Assembly (NCBI RefSeq): GCF_030272615.1
Contig: NC_081406.1
Span: 214,740,997-214,804,996 of the forward strand
Length of the DNA stretch: 64,000 nt
From: Cryptomeria japonica
Taxonomy: Eukaryota > Streptophyta > Pinopsida > Cupressales > Cupressaceae
Direction of reading: 5' to 3'
This document shows, piece by piece, positions 37,056 to 48,413 of the stretch. Within the stretch, counting starts at the first letter, position 1. Each line of letters starts with the position of its first letter. The notes below the pieces were generated by a model. That model was not told the origin of the DNA, made no database searches, and saw only the letters and a program-made list of their open reading frames with translations. The translations under genes and the position numbers were made by a program.

Positions 37056-38890
37056 GGCTCAGTGGGGAGGAACTTCCCCTCCCCTACATTAAATAGTGAT
37101 GAAATTTTCAGTTGGCCCATAGCTTCCCCAATCTTGGATCTTAATTCAGCAAGGGATCTCCTACCCTTCCTTTTAATGGGCTTGGCATAGTCAGGAGAGT
37201 CTTTTCTCTCCTCTATATTATGGATGCCTAGAATGTTTGGGTTCTCATTTTCCAAATTATCTAGGTCAATGAACAATTCTTTTGTTTCCATATTAACTCT
37301 GGTAGGTTCCAATAAGTTTTTCACATATAGCTCCCTCTGCCTTTCCAATTCTTTGGAGTCAAAAACCTCATCAACAAACTATTGCATTAGGTCATTAACT
37401 ACTTCTTCCCCAATAAAGTTGGCAATAATATTGACTCCCCTTTCTACTTGTTCTTTCTCTTCCACTTCTGCCACCACTAGATCAATATTCTGGGATGGAC
37501 TATATTACTTTGCCCCCCCCAACTTTCCTCCATTTCCTTATCATGTGTTGTTGGTTGTTCATACTCAGATCCTTGATCCTTACCAGGGGGACACAATTCC
37601 TTCACCAATGGTTTCTCTAAAGGGAATAATTTTGCTTTTGTTGAAATCCCCAGGGGGGTCATATAGTCTTCCTATCCCTTGTTAATGATAAATTCTCCTT
37701 CTTCAATGTCCTCAACATCCTTAGTTTCCTCAATATGCCTAGATGGAAAAGGGCTTTTCTCAACCACAAACCCTCCCTTTTCTATATTGAAACTAATGTC
37801 GACCCCAGGAGTCCTACTGGATCTCAATTGAGAAGGAGGTAGAACTGGAGTCGATGCAGGGTCTAGATCGAAAATCCCTTTGAATAATTCAGGATAGATA
37901 AGGAAGGAAGACACCCCTAATTTAACATCAATAGGTTTTAAGGTTTTAACACTAATGTCCATATTAATTATCATCACATAGTTTGCATACTTCCTATATT
38001 TATCACTGATTTCTACAAATTTGCCAATGTAATTACCAATTTTCCTAATAATTTGAATATCCATTAATTCAACTAGTAGGTTAGGTATCAATACCGGTCT
38101 ATCTATCTTTAGAGATTGCATATTATTAGGGTTAAAATCTAGAATCCAATCTAGAAAACAAAAATCAAAACCTTTGAAAGTCGGAGATTTAGCTGTTAAG
38201 AGTTCCTTCTTGTGTCTTGGGTTGCCACAATCAATATACAGAAAACCTTCAGACAGGATATCTATACTTACTATCCAATTGAAGGATGACATAAACCAAT
38301 CTGTAATAGCCTCCGATGAAATTCCAAGACCCTTCCATCTTGCAAAAACTCCAAAGGCCTTGCAAGAATGTTGACTCTGCTTAACCAGATTCTCATTAAT
38401 CTCTAAAACATTGACCAAGTTTGAGTTAGGGTCCCTGATTGAACTCGATACCATCTTTAATGGTTTAGGAGGCAGTAAGGTTGTCTTGCCCTTTCTTAAA
38501 GAATCCTTAGGTGCAGATTGAGTTTGAACTGGCCTTCTAGAGTTTTTAATTTTGCTTCTACTATTATTTTATGAAAAAAGGCTAGCATGGGGATCTGGTT
38601 TTAAATAACCTTCCTCAATATTTTGCAACTGATTGAACCTATTGGAAGTGGTCACCTTATAAATGCCTTGGCTGCATTCCCTACCATTCATAGCCCTTTA
38701 AGGGTTTTTCATGGCTGCCCTGTGAGCCCTCATAGGTTTCACCACTTGCCATTCCATCTGCTCCTGAGGTTGGGGAGCCCTAATCCCCGAGTTACCATAT
38801 CTGAGCGCATATTTAGTCCACTCAAAAAACCATTCTTGATGGAGAAGATCTGGTGATTTCCTTAGAGGGAATCGGGATGAGAAAATTGCT
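37052..38890 (-). pseudogene. LINE ORF1: DUF4283-type RNA-binding protein
   Basis: The reading begins upstream of 38863 and includes the block AFGVFARWKGLGISSEAITD through SEGFLYIDCGNPRHKKELL. This corresponds to the DUF4283 domain found at the start of plant L1 ORF1 proteins. A Pro/Ser-rich tail follows. At least one frameshift lies between 37672 and 37348. The stop TGA (37054-37052) overlaps the ORF2 ATG as ATGA, so ORF2 may be translated by termination-reinitiation. Stops at about 38700 and 38570 also inactivate it. Confidence 0.75.
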
Positions 38891-38949
38891 CAATGCCTTC
38901 CCTGCCTATTATTGCCCATTTTTGCAATTATTTAAAATGAAATATTATA

Positions 38950-38971
38950 TTAATAGTTAATAATTATTATT
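38950..38971. repeat. LINE target-site duplication, right copy
   Basis: Identical to 12210-12231 and marks the 5' junction of the LINE. Confidence 0.9.
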
Positions 38972-40661
38972 ATATATATATTTTTAATATATAGTAGTCT
39001 TTTATTAATTTATTAATAGTTTAATAAAATGGTTTAAATTTATAAATTAAATGATGCTTTAGAATAAATGAGTTATTTAAATTGGGAGTGTTTGTTCATT
39101 TTTTCATTGTGATTTTTATTGGTTCAAATTAAAAGAATTAAATGGATTATTATGATTAGTTAGTTTTCTATTCCTATCAATGCAATGATGACTTGATTTT
39201 CTCATAGTTTTTATGGTGATGATTTGTTTAATTTAAACGATGAAAATTGCAAGTTTATATGATGCTTTTCTTTTCAAAGATTGACTGTGCTGGGATTTAG
39301 TGAATTTAGCTTTTCTTGCAAGGGGTTTAATTGGTTGTTATCCCTCATTCTTGTCTGTCATCTTGATGTGGCGTATTATGTATCTCTTGACCAAGTAATG
39401 TAGTATGACCTCATTGTCTTAACCATGTAGTGCTTATTCCTTATGGTTAATCAGGGGTTAGTATGTCTTTGTTTTTTGCCACATGTTTTTGGATAGTGGT
39501 GTTATGGCTATTTATTTCACCATAGGGTTCTCGTAGAGTGATCATGTTCATTTAGTGTCCTATGAGAGAGTGGTTTTCGAGTGGGGGCCACACCCAAAGT
39601 GGTTGGCAGGATAACCCCTCAAAATTTAGTTAATAAGTGATAACCTAATAATTGATTAGGAGGTGGGTAGTTCTAATATTAATTAAGATATTGTACCCCG
39701 TGCATGGCTGAGTGCTCATATAGTCTCAAGATGTAGTGGGAAGGCCTAAAATGGCAAACCAACCACCTTGTCTTCATGAAGTGTTGGTAGGGTTCACATG
39801 AGACTTAGATGGATCCAGGGGCTCGTGAAAGGTTACCAAGATAACCCAAGATGGGGGCCAGGACCTATGGAGGCCTACCTAGGGTAACCATCATAATCCA
39901 TGCAATGACACTCTCTCTTTAGGGTCACTAGTGTATTGTGAGGTTGAGTCACATGGAGTATTGTGGAGTCGTATTGTACTATCATCCTTGTCTTGTTTAT
40001 TCTTTCTTGAGGGTCCTCTACTATCTCCTAGCATGGTGGGATGATTCCATTTTGGGATCACATGGTCGGGTGGCAATGCCACTTCGCATCGGATATTCTT
40101 GTTCGTACCTTCATGTGAGGATTGGCTTCACAGGTGTTCCTATGGTTTGTGACTCATGCTCTATCTCATGTTGGAGATTATTGTTCTTTGGAGACCTATG
40201 TGGTCAATTGTATCAGTGAATTTATGTAACCTTGTATTTGATTAATATGTTAACTTTGAATGTATTATTGAAAGTCATGTATTTTATGGTCAATGCAATC
40301 CTAATATTTGGATGTTATTTATCAACTTTCTATATGATTTGTGTAAATGCTTAATTTAAGAGAAAATGATATTGTTACTCTTTCAATCTTTAAATGGTAT
40401 AATCTATTATTGTATATGGTTTTTAATGTTCAATGAGTATTGATGGGTAATTGTATTAATCGTAATTATGGAATTTAACTTTTAGTTTTATTCTTCGTTA
40501 GTAACCCTATAGGAATTCTGGGGTAAGTCTTCGGCTTATGTTATTATTGTGCAATGTAGTAATTAATGCACTTAATGTGTTTTATACTTTAAAAAAATTA
40601 TTTCACCCTTAGATACCTAGATGTATGGTTAGTCCTTTGGGGTTCCTAGCAGGGCATTATA
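38972..40661 (+). repeat. Block B, right LTR-like segment
   Basis: Non-coding, starting AT-rich and becoming mixed. It ends TCCTAGCAGGGCATTATA next to the GGTAG duplication. No ORF is credible; those at 39891-40219 overlap on both strands without motifs. Confidence 0.6.
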
Positions 40662-40666
40662 GGTAG

Positions 40667-41108
40667 ATTCTATGTTTGCAATAAGTTTGGTCATAGAGCA
40701 AGTCAATGCATAAATAGAGTCAATTAGAATAATAATTCTGGTTTCAATTCCAAGAAGTATGGTCATAGGACAACAAATTGTAGAATGAATGTGAAATGTC
40801 ATGCATGTGGAAAGTTTGGGCATATGCCTAATAAATGTAGGTTGAGGAATGGTCAAGGTTATAGTAAGATAATTCAAAAAAATAATATCATTTGTTATAG
40901 ATGCAACATTGTAGGACATATTGCTAAATTTTGTAGAAGCAAGAACCTACCAACAAGAAATGATGAGAAGGGAAAACAAAAGGTTGATGATATTCAAAAA
41001 GAGCATGAGAAGAAGTGGGTTATGAAGTTTGAGGATCAACTAACAAAATCAAATGCCCCAGATGTTCATTCGGTTGAAGCATATACCCCGGTTACTCAAT
41101 TGACATAA
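40667..41108 (+). pseudogene. gag: Copia-A gag, zinc-knuckle part
   Basis: Four CCHC knuckles follow one another. The first has lost its first Cys (FYVCNKFGHRASQC). The second has lost both leading Cys (GFNSKKYGHRTTNC). The third and fourth are intact (CHACGKFGHMPNKC and CYRCNIVGHIAKFC). The phase continues the gag N-terminal part that stops at 3529. Knuckles bind the element's RNA during packaging. A basic and then acidic tail follows up to the stop at 41108. Most copia gags have one knuckle, so four is notable. Confidence 0.85.
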
Positions 41109-41269
41109 CAGAATGTTCCTACACCTACAGGAAACTTATCCGGTATCTAAGGCATTCACCTTAGGCAAAAGAAAATTAATGACAAATCTTGCATTGCCCC
41201 TAGTAGTGGTCTAAAATCTTGTTTGAGATTTTGGAGAAGTCAGTTTGAAGGTTAACTAGTGAAGATTTG

Positions 41270-42523
41270 TTGGATCTTGGATCTTGGATCTGGTTTGGTT
41301 TACCGGTAAGTCACCTTATGAGTTATGGTTTGGTCACACACCTACTGTTAAGTATTTTAGAATCTTTGGTAGTGAATTGGAAGTTTGATTCTAGATGTGA
41401 TGAAGGAAAATTTCTTGGTTATTCAAATGAAAGAAAATCCTATAGATGTTACAACAAGAGATTGTAGAAAATTATGGAGAGTGTTAATGTCAAGGTGGAT
41501 GAGTAGTACATAGTACAAATCAAAACTTATGAGAGAGAACCAAAAGTGAAAATGATCACAGTTGGTCTAGTAGCACTTGTACTGGAATTGATTGTTGAAC
41601 TAGTTACTTCGGTAGTATCAAAAAATTCAATAGTAGCTGAAGATTAGAGCAGAGAAATAGAAAGTCAGAAGACTCCTAGGTATGTAAGGTTGAATCATTT
41701 AGAAGATCAGATAATTGGACAAGGAGAAGGTTGGCAACTGATGAGGTATGCTTAATATTTCTTAATTGAACCAACATCAGTAGATGAAGCATGTAAGGAT
41801 GAATGTTGGATGAAATCTATGGAAGAGGAATTGGATCAAATAGAAAAGAGCAACACATGGACTTGGATATTATTGGAACTAGGCTTGATTGATTTGCAAA
41901 GGATATTTTTAGAAGGAAGGAATTGATTATGTTGAATCCTTTCTCTGGTAGCTATGATTTTCATATATTTTCAGGGATTTTTTGATATTTACAAGGAACA
42001 ACTGAATATGGTTTGTGGTATCCTAAAGATGATGAATTTACACTATGTGCATATTCAGATGTGGATTGGGCTGGAGATATAGGTAACCAGAAAGGCACAT
42101 CTAGTGAAGCTTCTTTCTTGGAAAGAAACTTGTTTCATGGATCAGCAAGAAACAGTCATGTACTTCTTTATCTACTACTGAAGCTAAGTATGTTGCCACT
42201 ACTACTAGCTATACACAAGTTCTATGGATGAAGCAAATGTTGAAATATATAAGGGTAGATTGAAATCAACCGCTAGTTACTCGCTATGATAACTTTGCTG
42301 CTATTGACATATCAAAGAATCTAGTATTTCATTCTAAGAAAAAGCACATGTCAATCAAGTATAACTTTTGAAAGGAAAAGGTGGAAGGCAATGAAGTCAG
42401 ATTAGTTTATGTGAACACTAAAGAGAAGATTATAGATATCTTCACTAAACCTTTTCCCAAGGAATCGTTTGAGTACTTTAGAGATATTTTGGGGGTCTCT
42501 GCCTCTCCGTTTGAGACTTGAGT
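41270..42523 (+). pseudogene. Copia-A integrase and RNase H remnants, RT deleted
   Basis: The integrase C-terminal block (WFGH.PTVKYFRIFG in a shifted frame, then GKFLGYSNERKSYRCYN, 41397-41460) is followed by the pre-RT segment (DECWMKSMEEELDQIEKSNTW, near 41797). The sequence then jumps to the RNase H region (YLQGTTEYGLWYPKDDEF, 41983-42040; DVDWAGDIGNQKG), with ...DIFTKPFPKESFEYF near 42440-42480. The catalytic RT section, over 600 bp in the other copia copies, is absent. This copy is therefore a deletion derivative that could only have moved with help from another element. Confidence 0.8.
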
Positions 42524-42798
42524 GATGTTGATTGGCATCAATCCGATATAAATTATCAGAACTATCATTTATTCTAGATTGATGAGTTGTTGCTACTACT
42601 CTGGGGGAGTAGTTAGTTGTGTTGTTCAGAGGTTCTATGATTTTTCTTTGATGTTTATGTCATATTTTTGGCATTGATGTCAAAGGGGGATAAATATACA
42701 TGTGAAAAAAAAATCTTAATAGAGATATCCATCTAAGGGGGAGATTGTTGGAACAAGGAGGAATAGAATTTTAGATTGGTTGTATTCCATTGGGGGAG
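42524..42798 (+). other. Copia-A 3' untranslated region with purine tracts
   Basis: It contains GGCATTGATGTCAAAGGGGG (42673-42692), AAGGGGGAGATTGTTGG (42736-42752) and CATTGGGGGAG up to the insertion point. It continues at 47345-47442 after the 4.5-kb block. No LTR start is certain here; the TGTTGG at 42747 resembles one but the sequence after it does not match the 5' LTR well. Confidence 0.6.
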
Positions 42799-43984
42799 TG
42801 TCATGCCCAAACTTTTGGGCAAAACACAACCAACAATTTTTTTTTTGAAACACTTAATTACATCCAACCATCACTTAAATAGTTGCGACAACTTAACAAG
42901 ATGTTCTAAGTGAATTTTTAAATGATATTAAATACTATTATAACAATTACGATAACTCCTATTATCAAGCAGTTCGAATAAAATTTATAAGAGTAATAAT
43001 AAATTCACTCAAAAGTTCTCTTTTATTTTGGTTTTGATTATTAGTACATAATTAAATCCATCTCTTCTAATTAGACATTAACATAATTACTTGGTTCATC
43101 ATTAATTATTTATTACATAACAAATTTCCTCCATACTGTTAATACATCCTTTCTTAATATTTTAATTTAAATGTGGAATAATAAAAGAATAATTATTATT
43201 ATTTTATTTCCTCAATTTTAACCCATAACTTAATTCTAATCAACTCCCTAAACAAATTGATGAGGTACGATTTGTTTCCAATAATCATTTATTGCTTTAA
43301 GGGACTAATTAAATTTAGTCCTAGCTCTTAGCTTATAGATGTCTGTCATTAATTAAATTATGATTAATTTTAACTGACTGAAGAGTTGTTTAAATTCATA
43401 ATGATATTCATCCTGTAGGGTTTAATCTCACAAACCTATATTTAGAATAAACTCCAAAGTAGTAATAAAATCTTGAAACATCCTTTTGTTTCATACCCTT
43501 ATGTTTAACAATAAACCCCTAATAAAATATTAGATCTACCATCTGTCCTCAAACAAATTTGTTATTAAATGTCTAAAGTAAAATAAACATTAATATATAT
43601 CAAGCTGTAATAATTAAATTATATATATTTTTCCCTCAAACAAATATTGGTACAATATACTCGATTCACTCCTATCATTTTAACTCACTCTATATCTTTA
43701 TATATATATATATATACTTAAATACATATATATATATTTACACTTTAAATATATTCCCCATTATATAAAACAACCATAAAAACCCTAATCTTATTAATAG
43801 AAACATAGAACCCCTTTTTATTTCATTCATTCTTCATTGTCCATAATACCCTAGCCTTAACCGGCTAGGGTTTTATATTTTTATTGCAACTCAATTTTTC
43901 ACAGGGGCTACGAGCGGCAGCCTTGGCACGTAGGCGGGGTTCTATGGAGGGCACAGGGAAGGCAAGCAGCGACGACCCCGGGGG

Positions 43985-44182
43985 CACTGCTCACTGTGGA
44001 CTCCCATAGTGGCGGTGACCACTGTGGATGCCCACAGTGGCGGCCCTTGGGCTGTCCACTATGGGATGCCACAGTGGCGCTGCCCACTGTGGTCGCCCAC
44101 AGTGGCGGCTCCCGGCCGTGTCATCCACTGTGCTAAGCACAGTGGTTCGGCCCTTCCACCGACCACTGTGCTTAGCACAGTG
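43985..44182. repeat. Cluster of CACTGTGG/CCACAGTG hairpins
   Basis: At least five inverted repeats occur in 200 bp. They include CCACTGTGG...CCACAGTGG near 44020, CCCACTGTGG...CCCACAGTGG near 44090, CCACTGTGCTAAGCACAGTGG at 44126-44146 shown as two arms, and CACTGTGCTTAGCACAGTG at 44163-44181. The region is GC-rich in an otherwise AT-rich block. The 149-codon reading from 44009 is a by-product. Confidence 0.85.
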
Positions 44183-44209
44183 CCTCAGTTGAACCCTTTT
44201 TTTTTGTTT

Positions 44210-44430
44210 TATTTTTTTTATTATATATATATATATATTTTTAAATTTAAAAATAAAATAATATATTTAAATATATATATATTTAAATATATATATATAT
44301 ATAAATATATATATATGTATGTATGTATTTATATATTTATATATATATATATGCACCAATATGTTAAATATGTTAATATATTTAAACTAAAATTTATAAA
44401 TAAATATATATACAGATATATATTTATTTA
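44210..44430. repeat. (TA)n-rich tract
   Basis: Runs of TATATA and TTTAAATATA dominate. There is no coding content. Confidence 0.9.
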
Positions 44431-47339
44431 TATGCTTATGTTTTGGAATTCTCATTAATTTCTTAGTTTCTAAAAGAAATAAATAGGCTAACTAAATATA
44501 GGTTTTCTTTCCATAAAAATAAGAAATTAACAGCATCAGATATACTTAGAATGACATTTTTAGAATTTATTCATTCCCATTAAACCTGATTAACTATAGA
44601 ATTTATTTTTGCATTAAATAAATGTCAGAGTCTGATAATTTTATAGCAACTATCCAAATGACAAATTTTAATGATATAAGCATAAACTATAGAAATATGA
44701 AATTATTTTAAATTAATTAGTCCATTTAATCATTAGATTTTATTTTCTGTAATGAAGTAATTTACAGTATTCAATAGTTTAAACAACATTTATATAAATG
44801 GCGAAATTCAATAATTTTAACAAGTAAATGTTTTATTAATTAATTTAAAACTTAGAGATATGTATAGAAAATAGTCTAAATTTTTTATTTTCAGAATAAA
44901 CATGCATGCAAGCATTAAACTTTTAAGAACAATGTAAACTGATATTTAACAAAATCTTTTCATTTATGCAATATTAAATTAACAGAAATAATGCAATTAT
45001 TTAAGGCATTTTTAGAATCCAATATAGACATTATTACAAGAGGGTGAAATACCCAAACTAGTCCCTCATTCCTATTGAATGAGGACTTCAATTAAATTAG
45101 ATACATCTTGTTTCCTAAATGGGTACAACATATAGTTTCCTTTTACATTTTTGCACTTATAATATCAATTACTCCATTTCCAAATCTTTTTCTGCAAACA
45201 ATTAAAATAGAAACTTCTACTTGTCCTTTTCTTTCCTTTCAACAACCTGCAAATAAATCAACACTATGACCATGGAGTGCTCACCTCCCAGCCTAGGCTA
45301 ACTAGTAGCCACCCCCGAGCTCGGAGAACCAAGCCCTAGACAGGTAACACACATGAAAACTCAAATAAAGAAGGGAAAACAAGCACAATCACTTTCCCAA
45401 CCCAGGCTACACTGCACCACACAATGTGATGTCTTTTCAAGGGTGGTAGTGGACCAAGTACCCTGAGGAGACTGCAAGTATGGTAAAACATATAGCCACC
45501 TCATGGAAAACCAAATACATCAAGTGTATCAACCCCACATTCCTTGTGCCCCCCAAGGCATTCATGCCTTATTTCCCTCCTTATGACCCCCAATGCATAA
45601 ACAAGCCATGCAGTAAGGGTCACATAGAATCCCTTGTGATCACTCTCATAACAAGAGCTTCTCACTCAAGGGCTATCACTTCTACCACCCACAAGACCCT
45701 CCTCTCTCCCAAGAGTAGTAGGTCTTGATTACTCCCAAAACACATACATGGCATAAGTATAAAACACCAAATAAAATTTTCAAGAAATACATGCACGAAA
45801 AAACAAGTCTTTTACACAAGCATTTCTTTCAAAACAACATGCAACAAGAAAATATTATAAGAAAAAATAAAAACCAACCTTAAACTACCCAAAGGTATGC
45901 TAGTTTTGTTGAGGACGAGCAGCCCATTTCCACAGTTCTTCTCTTTCTACCCTTAGCCAAAATTCTCAATCCAAAATCTATCTTTTTCTTTACAAAATTC
46001 CTTTGTCTCCAAAAAACGGAGAGTGGGTGATTGCCCCCAAAATCTCTCTTTCTTGCTTAAGAAGACACCAGTGTGAGTTCTCTCAAGTTTCTAAAACTAA
46101 AAAGGAAAGTAAGGTAAAATGGGAAAGGGAACTCTCATTCGAAAAGGAAGGTTCACAACTTAGTTCAAGTCTTCAAACTTCAATTTTCGTACAACTTAGA
46201 AAAGTCACTTTTTAAGGTGTCTAAAAGGTCACATGGGAGTAGAAACTTGCCTAAAATTACCCCTAACCCTTAGGTATACCTTATGGGCTTTAGGAAACCC
46301 TATTAAACTACCCCTAGGTGTCCATTTAACCCCTTTTTAACCCCTCTAAAGTTTATTTTTGGGTCAAACCTATGTCGACCATCCCAAAGATTCTTTACTC
46401 AAGGCATTAATGGAATCACATTACATTAGTTGAAAAAGATATAGTTAAACAATTCCCTCCAAGAGACAAATTTAAAAACTCAAACATAAATCAACACATG
46501 TGTCCAGTGACACAAAGAAAATACTTTTACAAAATTGCACATGAAATCTTGTCTCTTGTTGGAGTTAAATAAATCAAATAAATAACATTTAACACACATG
46601 CATCATCTACTATTACGAATAATATACGACACAACGGGGTGTTGTCTCTCCATATAGACAAACCCTGGTTTTACGAACATACATAGGTCTAGGTTTGGTT
46701 CTCTGTAATATTTCTATGGTCACATGGGTATCTTTTCCTGTGCCACTCAAATACACATTAGTAATTTCCAATAACCTCGTATAATATTAAACACATGAAT
46801 TAGAATAAACATCAAACACTTTGCATACAATTTACATTTGACAATTCAATATATCTCTTATCCAAATAAATCCACATAAGAAATTATCATAATTCTCATA
46901 ATTTTAGTCCCCACATAAAACATACATCTTGATTCTATCATCATAATAATGTCCTGCAAATCCAATAATGACATACATCATCTCCAATTTATCCTATTCT
47001 AGAATCATATAGAGTTCTATATCCTAAAGCATATAAATGAAGTATCAATATTCATCAATGTTATCCCAAATCATGGAATCATATAAGTTCTAAATCCAGA
47101 CATAGCTGACATATGTTAAATCAAGATTATCTAATCAATGGATCTTTTAGGATTTCAAATTCATAACACATCAAAATGTACACCGCAAGGTGCAATGACT
47201 CTATAAATTGGTTCAATTTATTTTCTCACCAATCTATCTGTCTAACATAGTCCATTCTATTGAATTATAAAGCATTTATTAATAGGGTCAAACATGGTCA
47301 ACTAAGTTAATCAAAGCTTGGTCTAGGGAAGGCCTTACA
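44431..47339. other. Block D right part, no gene recognised
   Basis: AT-rich sequence, with a more mixed stretch around 45260-46330. ORFs at 45480-45728 and 46003-46215 show no family motif. Confidence 0.5.
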
Positions 47340-47344
47340 GGGAG

Positions 47345-47442
47345 TTTGGTTCAGGTCTATGGATGGTTAATTGGTACAGAGATAATTGTTTTAGAACTTC
47401 ATTGATATATCATTTGTTGGATGTCTTCCATTGGGGGAGACA
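47345..47442 (+). other. Copia-A tail between block D and the Tat element
   Basis: This 98-bp remnant includes CTTCCATTGGGGGAGA, echoing the purine tracts at 42736-42798. The Tat LTR begins at its right edge. Confidence 0.5.
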
Positions 47443-47904
47443 TGTTTGGCACTATAGACGTATAAAAATGACCATATTCCTAAATGAATATTTTATGTTC
47501 ATTTCTCTATTTAATTAAATCTAATTTAATTAAATTATCCACATTCCTCTATTTAATTAAATAAGTTACTCAATTTATTTAAATTAAATTCACTATACCC
47601 ATTTAATGAATAAATCATTTTATTTAATTAAATCCCCCTATCCACTTTTAATTAAATTCAAATTTAATTAAATAGTTATCCTAAATTGAATAAATCTAAT
47701 TTATTTAATTTCTCTAAATTGCAACCAAATTGAATGAAAATCATTTAATTAAATCCTATTATCCCTCCATCCACTTGCAAAATCCCAAACCCCTTTCTAA
47801 TCCCAAACCCCTTTCTAATCCCTTCTAGAATCTCCTAATTGCTTCTAATTAACCTAACCCTCCACTAAACTTTGTCACATCCCTAAGCAAAGGGAAGTCA
47901 CTTC

Positions 47905-48060
47905 TCAAAAACCTTAAAGTCTTTGATAACCATTGAAGGTTTTCAACCTTCAACCACTAAAACCCTTAAAGTCTTTGAAAACCATTAAAGGCTTCCAACC
48001 TTCAACCACTTAATCTCTAAAGTCTCCAATAACTATTAATGGTTAATTCAAACCTTCCCA
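47905..48060 (+). repeat. ~52-bp tandem repeat in the Tat LTR
   Basis: Units starting near 47911, 47962 and 48014 share TTAAAGTCTTTGA, AACCATT(G/A)AAGG and CCTTCAACCACT. The third unit is diverged. Confidence 0.75.
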
Positions 48061-48405
48061 CATGGTTAAAACATTTGTTTTGACTCAACCTCTATCCAAC
48101 CCAAGGGTCTCATCAGGCCTTTAATGCTTTGACCATGATTATCTCTTAATCATTTGCACAAAGGTTTATCCTTGGATTAACTCTTAATCCAGTGGGTAAT
48201 CCTAATTTAGACTTGACCCTTAGCCTTTAGATAACCATGAGGTCTTCTCAGGCCTTTAATGCCTCCAACCTCTTCTTTCAACCCAATCCTATGTTGACAC
48301 TTGTCACCATTTCATTGGTACAAATTGTGCACATGGATCCCCAACTTTCAAACCTGGCCCTTGATTAAACCTTTCAATCCTGACCATCCATTGCCCTGTT
48401 TGTGC

Positions 48406-48413
48406 TATAAATA
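48406..48413 (+). promoter_or_regulatory. TATA box of the Tat LTR
   Basis: TATAAATA stands in a GTGCTATAAATAGAGCCC context, very close to the plant consensus. The start of the element RNA is expected about 30 bp downstream. Confidence 0.75.

Larger units (their letters stand above)
12210..38971 (-). mobile_element. L1-type LINE with its target duplication, broken by later insertions
   Basis: A perfect 22-bp direct repeat (12210-12231 and 38950-38971) flanks the element. Directly inside the left copy, the minus strand ends with an A-rich tail preceded by a TTTACCGGTCC-type end, typical of plant L1 elements. The 5' end is at about 38949. Order on the minus strand: ORF1 (about 38890-37052), ORF2 (37055 to about 33413), then 3' untranslated sequence at 20188-20192 onward (extent unclear) and 12232-12438. 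Interruptions are the chromovirus at 12439-20187 and copia material ending near 33412. Without its insertions the LINE would be about 6 kb, normal for plant L1s. Confidence 0.85.
3530..40661. mobile_element. Block B: LTR-bounded insertion, itself riddled with later insertions
   Basis: The left end TGTAGTGCCC and right end GGGCATTATA are imperfect inverted termini. The flanks are the identical 5-bp GGTAG (3525-3529 and 40662-40666). Sequence belonging to the block itself is about 3530-4740, 10900-12209 and 38972-40661. I see no second copy of either end inside, so the simplest reading is one long solo LTR. A decayed two-LTR element whose inner ends were lost is the alternative. Its terminal A instead of CA looks like a C-to-T change. 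Confidence 0.7.
42799..47339. mobile_element. Block D: 4.5-kb LTR-like insertion without genes
   Basis: Termini TGTCATGCCC and GGCCTTACA with identical flanks GGGAG (42794-42798 and 47340-47344) define it precisely. It holds no retroelement gene. Contents: AT-rich sequence, a GC-rich hairpin cluster (43985-44182), a (TA)n region (43690-43740 and 44220-44420) and mixed sequence to the end. A very long solo LTR or a non-autonomous LTR element would both fit. The 5-bp duplication argues for integrase-mediated insertion. Confidence 0.8.
1574..47442 (+). mobile_element. Copia-A: Ty1/copia retrotransposon split by three later insertions
   Basis: The element starts with an LTR (1574-2783) and a Met-tRNA primer site. 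It continues with a coiled-coil gag region (to 3529), gag zinc knuckles (40662-41108), integrase and RNase H remnants (about 41270-42523) and a polypurine-rich 3' tail (42524-42798 and 47345-47442). Three insertions interrupt it: 3530-40661 (duplication GGTAG), 42799-47339 (duplication GGGAG), and the Tat element from about 47443. The gag frame continues in phase from 3529 into 40667, which independently supports the first insertion. The 3' LTR is outside the window. With insertions removed, only about 4.2 kb is present, because the RT core is deleted near 41920-41980. Confidence 0.8.

Noticed and set aside
44009-44458. 149-codon ORF
   Set aside because: The first part is the translated hairpin cluster and the rest is TA-rich low-complexity sequence; there is no domain.
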